From NCBI RefSeq assembly GCF_004118635.1, contig NZ_SDGU01000012.1:1-64000 (forward strand): DNA of 64,000 bases. The letters run 5' to 3'. Below, piece after piece: positions 8,335 to 17,626 of this stretch. This DNA is from Chlorobaculum sp. 24CR. GTDB lineage: Bacteria; Bacteroidota; Chlorobiia; Chlorobiales; Chlorobiaceae. Position numbers and translations under genes: made by a program. How positions within the stretch are numbered: the first letter of the stretch is position 1; the number at the start of each line of letters is the position of its first letter. The notes under the pieces were generated by a model. That model worked only from the letters and a program-made list of their open reading frames with translations. It did no database searches and had not been told where the DNA came from.

Positions 8335-10614
8335 ATGACCACCCGCACCTACTCGGTCAAGGGGATGCACTGCGCGAGTTGCGTGGCGATCATCACCAAA
8401 AAGCTTTCGGCGCTCGACCCCGTCGCCAAAGCCGAGGTCAACCTGGCGACCGAAACGGCTCGCATCGAGTTCAGCGGCGAGCCGGTGAGCGTCGAGGCGC
8501 TGAACGAGTTGCTCGGCAGGTACGGCTTTTCGCTGGTCGAAGAGGCTCCCGCGAAAGCCGCCGCGCCGGAACCCGCCGCCGACCGCCGCGCCTCAAAAAA
8601 GCAGGAGAAGCTCGACGAACTGCGTCGGCAGAAGCGGCAGGTGCAGCTCGCCCTGCCCCTTGCGCTGCTCTTTTTCGCGGTGATGCTCTGGCACACCGCC
8701 TTCGCGCTCGTTCCATCGATCCCCCACTTCCCCATCGACAGGGAAACCTGGCGCTCCGTCACGCTGCTGGTCGCGGCGTGGGTGCTGTTCCACCTCGGCC
8801 TGCCGTTCCTGCGGGGCGTCGCGAGCTTCGCGCGAACCGGCGCGGCGAGCATGGATACGCTGGTCGGCATGGGCGCGCTGGTCGCGTGGGGCTACAGCGC
8901 CTTTTCGATTCTCTTCCCGACGCTGCGAGACCGGCTCGGCCTGCCGCACGAAAGCTTTGCCGACGCGGCCATCGTGGTGATCGGCTTCGTGCTCTTCGGC
9001 AAATACCTCGAAGCCCGCTCGAAGCTCAAAACCGGCGAGGCGATCGAAAAGCTCATCGGCTTGCAGTCGAAGTCAGCCATCGTTTATGACAACGGCCAGG
9101 AGATCGAAGTACCGGTCGAAGAGGTCGTCGAGGGCACGATGCTCGCCGTCAAGCCGGGTGGACGGGTGCCGGTCGATGGCGTGATTTTTTCCGGCAGTTC
9201 GTCAATCGACGAGTCGATGATTACCGGCGAACCGGTGCCGGTGGACAAGCGCGAAGGCGACACGGTGATCGGCGGCACCATCAACAAGCAAGGCGCGTTC
9301 ACCTTCACGGCCACCGGCGTCGGCGCGGAGACGATGCTCGCCCGCATCATTTCGATGGTCGAGGAGGCGCAAGGCTCGAAAGCACCGGTGCAGAACCTGG
9401 CCGACAAGGTGGCCGCCGTGTTCGTCCCGTCGGTGCTCGTCGTCGCCGTGCTGGTGTTCCTGCTCTGGCTCGCCGTCGGCACGCCCGCGCTCGGCTTTAA
9501 AAGCGCCCTCGCCTACGGCATCATGGCGATGGTCGGTATTCTGGTCATCGCCTGCCCGTGCGCGCTCGGCCTGGCCACGCCAACGGCGATCATCGTCGGC
9601 GCCGGCCTCGGCGCGCGGCATGGCATTCTCGTCCGCAACGCCGAGAGCCTCGAAACGCTGAGCAGGGTCGATACAGTGGTGTTCGACAAAACCGGCACCA
9701 TCACGCGCGGCACGCCGTCGGTCACGGGCATCGAACCGTTCGGTGACAAGATGACGGACGGCGAACTGCTCGCGCTGGCCGCGGGCATCGAACAGCACTC
9801 GGAGCACCCGCTCGCGCAGGCTATCGTCAACGCCGCCAGGGTGCGGAACGTCGAACCGGTGCAGGTGACGGAGTTCAAGGCGCTCGAAGGGGTTGGCGTC
9901 GATGCACTGCTCGGCGATGAGCCGGTGCGGGTGCGTAAGCCAGGCGACAGCGAGAGCGCCCGCCCGGAAGTCGAACGGCTCCAGGAGGAGGGCAAAACGG
10001 TGGTCGTCGTCGAGCGGAACGGCAAGACGCTCGGACTCATTGCCCTCTCCGACACGCTGAAGCCCGAAGCCGCCGAAACGGTCGCTGACCTGCGACGGAT
10101 GGGCAAGCGGGTGGTGATGCTCACCGGCGACAACCGCCACGCCGCAGCGTTCATCGCCCGGCAGGCGGGCATCGAGGAGGTCATCGCCGAGGTGCTGCCC
10201 GGCGATAAAGCCAATGCCATCAAGAAGTTGCAGTCCGAAGGTCGCACGGTCGCCATGACCGGCGACGGCATCAACGACGCCCCGGCGCTCACGCAAGCCG
10301 ACGTCGGCATCGCGCTCGCCAGCGGCACGGAGATCGCCATCGAATCGGCGGGCATCACGCTGCTCGGCGGCGAGATCGGCAAGGTCGCCCAGGCCATCAC
10401 GCTCTCGAAGAAAACGATGCGCGTCATCCGCCAGAACCTCTTCTGGGCCTTCATCTACAACCTCATCGGCATCCCCCTCGCCGCCGGAGCGCTCTTCCCG
10501 CTCTACGGCATCTTCCTGAACCCGGCCTTCTCTGGCATCGCCATGGCTGGCAGCAGCATCTCGGTCGTCACCAATTCGCTCAGACTCAGGGCGGCTAAAA
10601 TTAACAGATCGTGA
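8335..10614 (+). CDS. copA: Cu+-type P1B-ATPase (heavy-metal exporter)
   Basis: 759 residues. A single N-terminal heavy-metal-associated domain has the metal site GMHCASCV (near residue 10). Membrane helices follow, with the actuator motif SMITGEPVPVD near 294, the intramembrane metal site CPCALGLATPTAI near 407, phosphorylation motif VFDKTGTITRG near 449, HSEHPLAQAIV near 491 and the hinge MTGDGINDAPAL near 641. CPC plus the CxxC domain points to Cu+ (or Ag+) export to the periplasm. No metal-responsive regulator gene or obvious MerR-type operator adjoins it. The ATG at 8335 follows the REP-like spacer; the next gene is 105 nt downstream. Confidence 0.93.
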   Translation: MTTRTYSVKGMHCASCVAIITKKLSALDPVAKAEVNLATETARIEFSGEPVSVEALNELLGRYGFSLVEEAPAKAAAPEPAADRRASKKQEKLDELRRQKRQVQLALPLALLFFAVMLWHTAFALVPSIPHFPIDRETWRSVTLLVAAWVLFHLGLPFLRGVASFARTGAASMDTLVGMGALVAWGYSAFSILFPTLRDRLGLPHESFADAAIVVIGFVLFGKYLEARSKLKTGEAIEKLIGLQSKSAIVYDNGQEIEVPVEEVVEGTMLAVKPGGRVPVDGVIFSGSSSIDESMITGEPVPVDKREGDTVIGGTINKQGAFTFTATGVGAETMLARIISMVEEAQGSKAPVQNLADKVAAVFVPSVLVVAVLVFLLWLAVGTPALGFKSALAYGIMAMVGILVIACPCALGLATPTAIIVGAGLGARHGILVRNAESLETLSRVDTVVFDKTGTITRGTPSVTGIEPFGDKMTDGELLALAAGIEQHSEHPLAQAIVNAARVRNVEPVQVTEFKALEGVGVDALLGDEPVRVRKPGDSESARPEVERLQEEGKTVVVVERNGKTLGLIALSDTLKPEAAETVADLRRMGKRVVMLTGDNRHAAAFIARQAGIEEVIAEVLPGDKANAIKKLQSEGRTVAMTGDGINDAPALTQADVGIALASGTEIAIESAGITLLGGEIGKVAQAITLSKKTMRVIRQNLFWAFIYNLIGIPLAAGALFPLYGIFLNPAFSGIAMAGSSISVVTNSLRLRAAKINRS

Positions 10615-10648
10615 CAGGCGACGAGTCCGAAAGATGTTGTCAATCCTT

Positions 10649-10702
10649 TATTCGACCCATTCGTCCCATTTGTCTTATTTGTCTTATAAGTCCCATAAGC
10701 AA
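10649..10702. repeat. Tandem 9-nt-periodic repeat, locus 1
   Basis: Six consecutive nonamers: TATTCGACC, CATTCGTCC, CATTTGTCT, TATTTGTCT, TATAAGTCC, CATAAGCAA. The consensus is YATNNGTCY with exact 9-nt spacing. It fills the spacer between the copper ATPase and the SagB-like gene. The same unit recurs at 11582-11617, 48401-48438 and 61168-61210. Confidence 0.75.
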
Positions 10703-10719
10703 GCATTACATAAACAGCC

Positions 10720-11478
10720 ATGAACCACGAACTCAACCACTACCGCGAGTTCCTCAGAGACAACATCCGCCAACAAGTGGACTTCTCGCAGACCGACCAG
10801 AACCGTCGCATTCCGCCGCCGCCGATTGAAAAGCCGATACCGAAAGGCGCGAAGACGATCCCCCTGCCGCCGCTCGAAAAGGCGACGCTGGCGGGCGACA
10901 TCGATCTCTGGTCGGCCATCGCTCAACGCGAAAGCTGCCGGTTCTACTCCGGCGAGCCGCTCACCTTCGACGAGCTGTCGCTTTTGCTCTGGGCCACGCA
11001 GGGCGTCCGGCTGAAGCTCGACGAAGGCCACGCTTTGCGGACGGTGCCGTCGGCGGGGTGCCGCCACGCTTTCGAGACGTACCTCTGCGTGCTGAACGTT
11101 GACGGGTTGGAAAAAGGCATCTACCGCTACCTGCCGCTCGAACATGCGTTGCTCTTTTCGCACGCGCCGGAGCAGCTCGAAAGCCTGATCGTCAGGGCCA
11201 CGCTCGGCCAGCGCTTCACCGGCGACGCGGCGGTCACCTTCATCTGGACGGCGCTCCCCTGCCGCATGGAGTGGCGTTACGGCCTGGCCGCGCACAAGGT
11301 GATCGCGCTCGACGCGGGCCACGTCTGCCAGAACCTCTACCTCGCCTGCCAGGCCATCGGCGCGGGTACCTGCGCCATCGCCGCCTACGACCAGCCCGGA
11401 ATGGATCAGCTCATCGGCGTTGACGGCGAGGATGAGTTCACCATCTACCTCGCTCCCGTGGGGAAGAGACAGAATTGA
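10720..11478 (+). CDS. SagB/ThcOx-like nitroreductase-family oxidoreductase
   Basis: 252 residues. Nitroreductase-fold blocks are visible: IAQRESCRFYSGEPLTFDEL (FMN-binding Arg-Ser region, near residue 67), LLWATQGVR near 90, TVPSAGCRHAFETYLCVLNV (Pro-Ser-Ala-Gly, near 108), IYRYLPLEHAL near 132, and HVCQNLYLACQAIGAGTCAI (near 199). Such enzymes use FMN to oxidise or reduce small substrates. SagB homologues make azoles in peptide toxins, but no YcaO or precursor-peptide gene is present, so this is a stand-alone member of unknown substrate. The proline-rich stretch IPPPPIEKPIPKG near 31 is typical of the N-terminal extension. Confidence 0.8.
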   Translation: MNHELNHYREFLRDNIRQQVDFSQTDQNRRIPPPPIEKPIPKGAKTIPLPPLEKATLAGDIDLWSAIAQRESCRFYSGEPLTFDELSLLLWATQGVRLKLDEGHALRTVPSAGCRHAFETYLCVLNVDGLEKGIYRYLPLEHALLFSHAPEQLESLIVRATLGQRFTGDAAVTFIWTALPCRMEWRYGLAAHKVIALDAGHVCQNLYLACQAIGAGTCAIAAYDQPGMDQLIGVDGEDEFTIYLAPVGKRQN

Positions 11479-11581
11479 TAATGGAGAATGTATAATTGAT
11501 AATGAAAGAGTGTTAAGTTGTTTGAAGAAAACAACTTACGCTCATTTGTCATGATGAGGAAAAATATTCGCGCTGCTGACC

Positions 11582-11617
11582 CATTCGTCCTGTCCGCCCC
11601 ATAAGTCCCATGCGCAA
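11582..11617. repeat. Tandem 9-nt-periodic repeat, locus 2
   Basis: Four nonamers, CATTCGTCC, TGTCCGCCC, CATAAGTCC and CATGCGCAA, matching the consensus of the copy at 10649-10702 in the same orientation. It lies just before the convergent end of the next minus-strand gene. Confidence 0.65.
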
Positions 11618-11627
11618 ACCCCCACCC

Positions 11628-11957
11628 TCAGTTCCGCTGGTGCATTCCAAACGCCGCCACGCAGAGCATGAGGGTATCGGCCTGTTCGCCTGCCTCGGTA
11701 TCGCCGAGAAGCTTTTTGGTCAGCAACCAGGCGAGGCGTTCGTAAACCTTTGCGGAGTCGGCAAGCTCTTCGGCAATTTCGGGATAGCCGGAGCGCTCGC
11801 CGACAATGATGCTCAGTGAGGAGTGCAGGGCGTCGTAATCCATCCGCGTTTCAAGCGGCATGTACTCGTCGGCGATCCTGTGAAGCACTTTGTAAGCCAT
11901 CATGTAGCTCTCCGATTCGAGGTATCCCAATACTTTTCTGAATAACTGGTCGTTCAT
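11628..11957 (-). CDS. Small conserved-looking hypothetical protein
   Basis: 109 residues, soluble, largely helical, with acidic and amphipathic stretches (GYLESESYMMAYKVLHRIAD, then RMDYDALHSSLSIIVGERSG). No domain recognised. Codon use is like that of neighbouring genes, the start ATG at 11957 is well placed, and the frame has no competing ORF of better quality, so I take it as real. It is the last minus-strand gene after the glycosyltransferase, about 100 nt downstream, and might be read from the same transcript. Function unknown. Confidence 0.65.
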   Translation of the reverse strand: MNDQLFRKVLGYLESESYMMAYKVLHRIADEYMPLETRMDYDALHSSLSIIVGERSGYPEIAEELADSAKVYERLAWLLTKKLLGDTEAGEQADTLMLCVAAFGMHQRN

Positions 11958-12056
11958 GGTTGTCGTGACAAGTGACGAGTAACTCGTGACGGCTACTCAG
12001 CAAAAAATACGATGCAAGATTAACGACGATGGCTGGCAAAACGATCCGCAAAGCCT

Positions 12057-13295
12057 TTATTTCGCTCCCAGCCGCTCGACCCATTCGAGCTGCGCGGGCA
12101 GGCAGGCGCGCTTGAGGTCGTAGTGCTGCCGGACGAACTGGCTGGCGCGCTGGCCGAGGGCTTGGCGCTTTTCCGGATCGCCGAGGAGTGCGGCTACTTG
12201 GCTCGCCAGACGGCTGGCGTCGAAAAAATCGACGAGCCATCCGGTTTCATCGTGGAGGATTGCCTCGCGTACCGGCGCGGTGTCGCTGCCGACGACGGCG
12301 CATCCGGCGCTCATCGCCTCGAGCAGGCTCCACGAAAGTACGAAAGGGTAGGTGAGATAAACGTGCACGGTCGAGAGTTGCAGGAGCTGGATGAAGCGGG
12401 GATAGGGAATCTTGCCGAGAAAGTGGATGCGACGCCACGCCTCGTCACTCATCCGGGGGCGCACTTCGTCGCTGAAGCGCTGCTTCCAGCTTTTGCCGTC
12501 CGCCGGACGCGCGCCGTAGCTCACCTCGTCGCCGCCGACGATGAGCACGCGGGCTTCAGGGCGCTGCCGGAGCAGTTCGGGCAGGGCGCGCATGAAGATG
12601 TGAAAGCCGCGATAGGGTTCGAGGTTGCGGTTCACGAAGGTGATGACTTCGTCGTTGCGGGTCAGCGCCGCGCCGCCGTGAAGCGGGAAGGTGACGGACG
12701 GGTCGGGCCTGACGAGATCGGTGTCGATGCCGTCGTGCGTCACGGTGATCTTTTGGCGGAATGGCTCCGGGAAGGTGCTCGCCTGCCACCGGGTCGGCGA
12801 AAGCCCGGCGTCGGCGATGCCAAAGTGCAGCTCGTTGTTGAGGTTTTTCATCCGGATGCGGCAGGCGTTTCCCTCCGGATCGTTCACCGGAAATTCCGGA
12901 TCGAAGTCGATGTCCGCGCCGTCGGGCCGGTAAAAAAATTCGCAGTAGCTACCAAGCCTCGCGTTCGGCCAGACCTGTTTGACGAACAAGCTTTCGCCCC
13001 AACCGGGGTGGGCGACGATCACGTCGGGATTGAATCCTTCACCCTTCATCTTCAGGCAGGCGCGGAAGCAGGCTTCGCCGCGAATCGTCTTGGACTCGAT
13101 GTCGGCCACCCAGGGGTGAATGCCAGGCGTGCTGCCCCGCGCGACCCGGTAGCGGACGAGCCGCACACCTTGCCAGCGAGCCGGGGAGTCCTTCCGCATG
13201 GTCATGGCACTCACTTCGTGGCCCCGCGCGACGAGGGCCGGAGCGAGATGCTTGAACTGGCCGGGAAAATTCTGATGGATGAAAAGGATACGCAT
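12057..13295 (-). CDS. GT4-family glycosyltransferase
   Basis: 412 residues from the ATG at 13295; the frame is open further upstream, but the Rossmann start MRILFIHQNFPGQFKHLAPA makes this start clear. The C-terminal half has the nucleotide-sugar site and E-x7-E pattern in LLEAMSAGCAVVGSDTAPVR near residue 350, followed by HDETGWLVDF. It is a retaining GT-B enzyme, acceptor unknown. It starts only 10 nt after the TolC-type gene stop, so it is the last member of the type I secretion operon. A role in glycosylating the exported giant proteins or a surface glycan is possible but unproven. Confidence 0.85.
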   Translation of the reverse strand: MRILFIHQNFPGQFKHLAPALVARGHEVSAMTMRKDSPARWQGVRLVRYRVARGSTPGIHPWVADIESKTIRGEACFRACLKMKGEGFNPDVIVAHPGWGESLFVKQVWPNARLGSYCEFFYRPDGADIDFDPEFPVNDPEGNACRIRMKNLNNELHFGIADAGLSPTRWQASTFPEPFRQKITVTHDGIDTDLVRPDPSVTFPLHGGAALTRNDEVITFVNRNLEPYRGFHIFMRALPELLRQRPEARVLIVGGDEVSYGARPADGKSWKQRFSDEVRPRMSDEAWRRIHFLGKIPYPRFIQLLQLSTVHVYLTYPFVLSWSLLEAMSAGCAVVGSDTAPVREAILHDETGWLVDFFDASRLASQVAALLGDPEKRQALGQRASQFVRQHYDLKRACLPAQLEWVERLGAK

Positions 13296-13305
13296 GGCGC
13301 AGCAA

Positions 13306-14667
13306 TCACGATCCGGCGAGAACGAAGAAGCGGTCGATCTCGTCCAGATCGGCCTCGCCCAGCACGCCGGCGGCGTCACGGAGCATGAGGCGGTTCAGGA
13401 TGTACTGGTATCGCGCCCGCGCCAGGCTGCGGCGGGTCTCGTACAATTTGCGGGTGGCGTCGAGCACCTCGGCGTTGGTGCGGAATCCGGCAATAAACCC
13501 TTTTTGCGTACCTTCGAGCGCGATTTCTCCCGATTTCGCCGCCTGCTCGTAGGCGCGCACCTGCACGATGCTGTTGAGCTGCGCGTTGTAATATTTCCGC
13601 ACATCGGTCAGGGAGCTTCGCTCCTGAAGGTTAAGCTGCTCGCGGGCCTTGACGCGCCTCGCGTAAGCCTGCCGGATCGAGGCGCTCGTGAAGCCACCGG
13701 TATAGACCGGTACGCTCAATTGCAGGCTGACCGACCAGGTGTCGTAGATCGAGCCGATGGTGTAGTTGTTCTCGCTCACCGAGTAGCTCCGCCCGGCCCA
13801 GAGGTCAAGTTGCGGATATTTGGCTGCTTTGTTCTTGTCGATCTCCTTGCGGGCGATTTCGACCTCCTGACGCGCTGCACTGATTCTGCCGCTCTCTTCC
13901 CTGGCCATTTCGACCCACGCCTCGACGTCGCGCGGCTCCGGCCTCTGGAGCACGAGCTTCTCCGGATCGAGACGAGAGAGGCGTTCGGTATAGACGCCGG
14001 TGATGCGTTCGAGTTCGCGGCGGCTCTGCTCCAGCCCGGCGATGGCATCAGCCTGGTCGGCGACCGCAAGATCGTAGCTGGCCTGCGCCTCGTTGATCTC
14101 CGTAATGGTGCCGTATCCGTTCTCGTAGCGCTTTTTCGACTGCTCGAACTGCTCTCTGGTTGCTTCGACCTGCGCCTTGGCGAAAGCGATGTTCTCCTCG
14201 GAAAAGAGCACATTGCAGAACTGCTCGGCGGTGCGCACGATCAAGGAGGCGTGCTCGCTCCGGAACAGCGCTTCGCTCTTGGCCCTGACCGCCCGCGACT
14301 GCTTGTAGCTGGCGACGGTGGCGAGATTGAAGAGCGGCTGGCGGAGCGAGAGGCTGTGGCTCAGCGTGTTGTACCAGACGGTCGGACTCTCTCCGAGAGC
14401 TGTTGTCTGGTCTGTCTGGTTCCGCCCGCGCGAGGTCGAAGCCTTGATGTTGGGCAGGAACCCCGACCAGGCTTTGGCCACCTCCTCTTTTGCGATCTGC
14501 GTGTCGGCTTCGGAGGCGAGGTACTGCGCGTCGTATTCCAGCGCATGATCGTAAGCCTCTTTCAGGCTGAGCGGTTCCGCGCCCGATGCGGCGACCGGCA
14601 GAATGAGCGAGACCAGAACCGGAAGAGCCGAGCTGAACCGGCATCGCCATCCGGATTTGTTACGCAT
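13306..14667 (-). CDS. TolC-family outer-membrane channel of a type I secretion system
   Basis: 453 residues from the ATG at 14667, which gives a normal signal peptide (RCRFSSALPVLVSLILPVAA, cleavage near ASGA-EP). In-frame GTG codons at 14700 and 14691 lie closer to a GGAGG sequence and could also be used. TolC-type repeats are visible: SLKEAYDHALEYDAQYLASE near residue 34 and the internal repeat near SVPVYTGGFTSASIRQAYAR. Long alpha-helical, Gln/Glu/Arg-rich stretches form the periplasmic tunnel. It overlaps or abuts the HlyD-type gene stop (14697), so it belongs to the ABC-ABC-HlyD-TolC export operon. Confidence 0.9.
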   Translation of the reverse strand: MRNKSGWRCRFSSALPVLVSLILPVAASGAEPLSLKEAYDHALEYDAQYLASEADTQIAKEEVAKAWSGFLPNIKASTSRGRNQTDQTTALGESPTVWYNTLSHSLSLRQPLFNLATVASYKQSRAVRAKSEALFRSEHASLIVRTAEQFCNVLFSEENIAFAKAQVEATREQFEQSKKRYENGYGTITEINEAQASYDLAVADQADAIAGLEQSRRELERITGVYTERLSRLDPEKLVLQRPEPRDVEAWVEMAREESGRISAARQEVEIARKEIDKNKAAKYPQLDLWAGRSYSVSENNYTIGSIYDTWSVSLQLSVPVYTGGFTSASIRQAYARRVKAREQLNLQERSSLTDVRKYYNAQLNSIVQVRAYEQAAKSGEIALEGTQKGFIAGFRTNAEVLDATRKLYETRRSLARARYQYILNRLMLRDAAGVLGEADLDEIDRFFVLAGS

Positions 14668-14696
14668 TTGTTTACCAATTATTCCGTTCACTCCTG

Positions 14697-15875
14697 TCAC
14701 TCCTCCTTCATGGATGCGGCCATGCGCTGCATGAGCGGGTGCAGGATGTAGGTCAGCATGGAGCGCTCGCCGGTTTTGATCACCGCCAGCACCGGCATTC
14801 CGGCCTGAATCCGGCGGCGGCCAAGCTCCTTCATGCCTTCTGGCGTGACCGCGATGCGGGCGAGGTAGTACGATATGGCGGGCTGCGCTCCGGAAGGCGA
14901 TTCTGTCAGCAAATCGCCAGACACCGATTCGAGGGTGCCGGGAATGACCAGTTGCGGCGCGTGCGCGAAGGCGGTGAAATGCAGATCGACCGTCAGGCCG
15001 GAGCGCACCCGGTCGATGAGATGCGGCGCGATTTTGGCCTCAATAAGCAGCGGCTCGCCGAAAGGCACAATGTCCATCAGCTTCTGGCCCGGCTGGATCA
15101 CCGCGCCCACGGTCTGCACCTGAAGGCCGACCACCTGCCCGTCCGACGGAGAGGTGACGCGGGTGTCGGCAAGCTCCTGCGCGAGCGCTTTCGACTTCTC
15201 CGCGTCGGCTTTGACCTCGTCCTGCACCTGCGCGAGCTGCGCCTCGCTGTCGGCGCGGAACTGCACGACCTTGATTTCGAGATCTCGCTGCTGGCTCAAG
15301 GGCGCGAATCCCTCGCTGGCGAGCTGCTTCATGCCGGAGAGCTGCTGGCGAAGCAGGCTCATGATCTGCAAACGAGATTTGAGCAGCTCCCGCTGCGTTT
15401 TGACCAGCCGCCGCACCAGCACCGAATCGGGATCGGAGGTGAGGTCGGAGTGCAGCTCCATTTTCGCCGATCCGCTCTCCTCGGCGAGCAACCGGGCCTC
15501 GGTGGCGCGAAGGCCGAGATAGTGCTGGTGCACCTCGGCGTAGCGGGCTTTGGCGGTCTGGTCGTCGAGCACCATCAAGAGGTCGCCCTTGCCGACCTTC
15601 TGCCCCTCCTGCACGAGCACTTCGGTCACGGTTCCGCCAAAGCGGTGCTGCACCACCTTGCGTTTGGTGGCGATGCTCACCACCCCCTGGCACGGCACCC
15701 CCTCGTCGAGTGGGGCCAGCGAGGCCCACAGCATAAAGCCGCCGAAACCGATCACGAGAATCCAGATGCCGATCTTCACCGGGCTGCGCGTGTCGGTATG
15801 TCTGGGCTTCAGACCGTCGCGCGACGCCGGTTCGGGTTCAGATTTTTTCCGACGAAAGAGTGCTCCAAGATTCAT
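14697..15875 (-). CDS. HlyD/PrtE-type periplasmic adaptor of type I secretion
   Basis: 392 residues. A short cytoplasmic N-terminus is followed by one membrane helix (IGIWILVIGFGGFMLWASLA, near residue 35) and APLDEGVPCQGVV, the usual start of the periplasmic part. Next are a lipoyl/barrel-sandwich half (VQHRFGGTVTEVLVQEGQKV near 73), a coiled-coil hairpin at roughly 110-230, and the second half VTSPSDGQVVGLQVQTVGAV near 239. It bridges the inner-membrane ABC transporter and the TolC channel. The start overlaps the stop of the upstream ABC gene (TAATG), indicating translational coupling. Confidence 0.92.
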   Translation of the reverse strand: MNLGALFRRKKSEPEPASRDGLKPRHTDTRSPVKIGIWILVIGFGGFMLWASLAPLDEGVPCQGVVSIATKRKVVQHRFGGTVTEVLVQEGQKVGKGDLLMVLDDQTAKARYAEVHQHYLGLRATEARLLAEESGSAKMELHSDLTSDPDSVLVRRLVKTQRELLKSRLQIMSLLRQQLSGMKQLASEGFAPLSQQRDLEIKVVQFRADSEAQLAQVQDEVKADAEKSKALAQELADTRVTSPSDGQVVGLQVQTVGAVIQPGQKLMDIVPFGEPLLIEAKIAPHLIDRVRSGLTVDLHFTAFAHAPQLVIPGTLESVSGDLLTESPSGAQPAISYYLARIAVTPEGMKELGRRRIQAGMPVLAVIKTGERSMLTYILHPLMQRMAASMKEE

Positions 15876-17626
15876 TATGCGTTCTGTTTACCTTGTCCGT
15901 TCTGATTTTGCGGTGCTTGCTCGCCACCGCTCCTTTTGACCTGCTGCGCGTTGAGCACTTCGAGTACGCCCTCGCGTGGGCCGAAATGTTCGATTTTGCC
16001 ATCCCTGAGCGCCAGCACCCTGTCCGCCGCACCGAGAATGTTCAGGCGATGAGTGATGAGAAAGACCGTTTTTCCCGACTGCTTGAGCTGGCCGACCGCC
16101 TGGGCGAGTGCTTTTTCGCCAGCGTCGTCGAGATTGGAGTTCGGCTCGTCGAGCACCAGCACCGAAGGGTTGCCGTACATCGCGCGCGCCAGACCGATGC
16201 GCTGGCGCTGGCCGCCGGAGAGCAGCGCTCCCGACTCGCCGATGGGCGAGTTGTAGCCGTTCGGAAAGCGCAGAATCGCTTCGTGAATGCCGGTGCGCTG
16301 CGCGGCTTCGATCACACGGGCCGGATCGGTGTCGCCGAAGCGCGAGATGTTTTCGGCAATGGTGCCGTCGAACAGCTCGATGTCCTGCGGCAGGTAGCCG
16401 ATGTGCGGCCCCAACTCCTCGCCATTCCAGCTCCGTATCGGCTCCTCATCGTAGAGCACGTCGCCCGATACCTCCGGCCACGCGCCGACCAGGCAGCGCG
16501 CCAGCGTCGATTTGCCCGACCCCGACGGACCGACAATCGCCGTCACGGTTCCGGCGGCGAACGAAGCCTCGATGCCGTCGAGAATCGGCTCCGGCCTGCC
16601 CGGCGCGGTGGCGACAAGGCCGTCGATGCGCACGTCGCCCTGCGGCGCGGGGCGCGACGGTTTGTCCGGCGATTCCGGAAAATCGTCGAAGAGCTTCTCC
16701 AGCCGGAAAAAGGCGTCGCGCGCCTGGATGAAGGGCTTCCAGACGACGATCAAGAGGTCGAGCGGCTGCAACGCGCGGGACATGAGCACGTTGGCCGCAA
16801 TCATGCCGCCGACGCTCATCTGGCCGTCGATCACCATCAGCGCGCCCGCGCCGAGCGTGAGCGACTGCATGGTGTAGCGCACGAATTTCGAGAAGGCTTG
16901 CTGCCGGTGCTGCTTGTGCTGCGCGTGGCCGTGCTGGCCGAGAGCGTCTTGGTGCAGATCGAGCCAGCGCTGGCGCAAACTGCCGGTCATCCCCATGGCG
17001 TGTACCGGCTCAATGTTGCGCAGCTTGCTGAAAAAGTAGGCGTTGCTCTCGCTGCCCGCCTTGCTGGAGCGCTCGATGTCATCGACGGTGGCCTTGTGAT
17101 TGTACCAGGCCAGAACGAGCTGAATGATGCTGAAGAACACCGAGACCCAGCCGAGGAACGGATTGAGCAGAAAGATGACCGCGATGTAGATGGGCGTCCA
17201 CGGCGTGTCGAAAAAGGCGAAGATGCCGTTGCCGGTCAGGAACTGGCGGATCACCGTCAGGTCGCCGATCGCTTCGGAGGGATTCGCGTTCGCCCGCTTC
17301 AGATTTTTCTCGAAGCTGGCGTTGAAGACGATGGCGTTCATCGCCTCGTCCAGCCGGACGCCGCCACGCACCAGCAGCCGCGAGCGCAGCCACTCGGCCA
17401 CCACCATGATGGCGTACAGAAACACCATGAGCAGCGTGACGACGATGAGCGTCAGCTCGCTCTGCCCCTTGAGCACTCGGTCGTAGAGTTGCAGCATGTA
17501 GAGCGTCGGGGTCAGCATGAGCAGATTGGCGATCATGCTGAAAAAGCCCACCCAGAGAAACTCCTTGCGGAACGACCACAAATGGCGGGTCAGTTCGCTC
17601 CGGTCGAAAAACGGCCTCGGCTTCAC
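15875..17626 (-). CDS. Type I secretion ABC permease/ATPase, subunit 2 (PrtD-like)
   Basis: 583 residues. An N-terminal transmembrane domain of about six helices (1-310) is fused to an ABC ATPase. Walker A is VGPSGSGKSTLARCL near residue 360, signature LSGGQRQRIGLARAMYG near 462, Walker B VLVLDEPNSNLDD near 483, and H-loop FLITHRLN. All catalytic residues are present. There is no C39 peptidase domain, so substrates are not cleaved after a double glycine. The GTG start overlaps the previous ABC gene stop by 4 nt (GTGA) behind a GGGAGG Shine-Dalgarno. It probably forms a heterodimer with that paralogue. Confidence 0.93.
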   Translation of the reverse strand: MKPRPFFDRSELTRHLWSFRKEFLWVGFFSMIANLLMLTPTLYMLQLYDRVLKGQSELTLIVVTLLMVFLYAIMVVAEWLRSRLLVRGGVRLDEAMNAIVFNASFEKNLKRANANPSEAIGDLTVIRQFLTGNGIFAFFDTPWTPIYIAVIFLLNPFLGWVSVFFSIIQLVLAWYNHKATVDDIERSSKAGSESNAYFFSKLRNIEPVHAMGMTGSLRQRWLDLHQDALGQHGHAQHKQHRQQAFSKFVRYTMQSLTLGAGALMVIDGQMSVGGMIAANVLMSRALQPLDLLIVVWKPFIQARDAFFRLEKLFDDFPESPDKPSRPAPQGDVRIDGLVATAPGRPEPILDGIEASFAAGTVTAIVGPSGSGKSTLARCLVGAWPEVSGDVLYDEEPIRSWNGEELGPHIGYLPQDIELFDGTIAENISRFGDTDPARVIEAAQRTGIHEAILRFPNGYNSPIGESGALLSGGQRQRIGLARAMYGNPSVLVLDEPNSNLDDAGEKALAQAVGQLKQSGKTVFLITHRLNILGAADRVLALRDGKIEHFGPREGVLEVLNAQQVKRSGGEQAPQNQNGQGKQNA

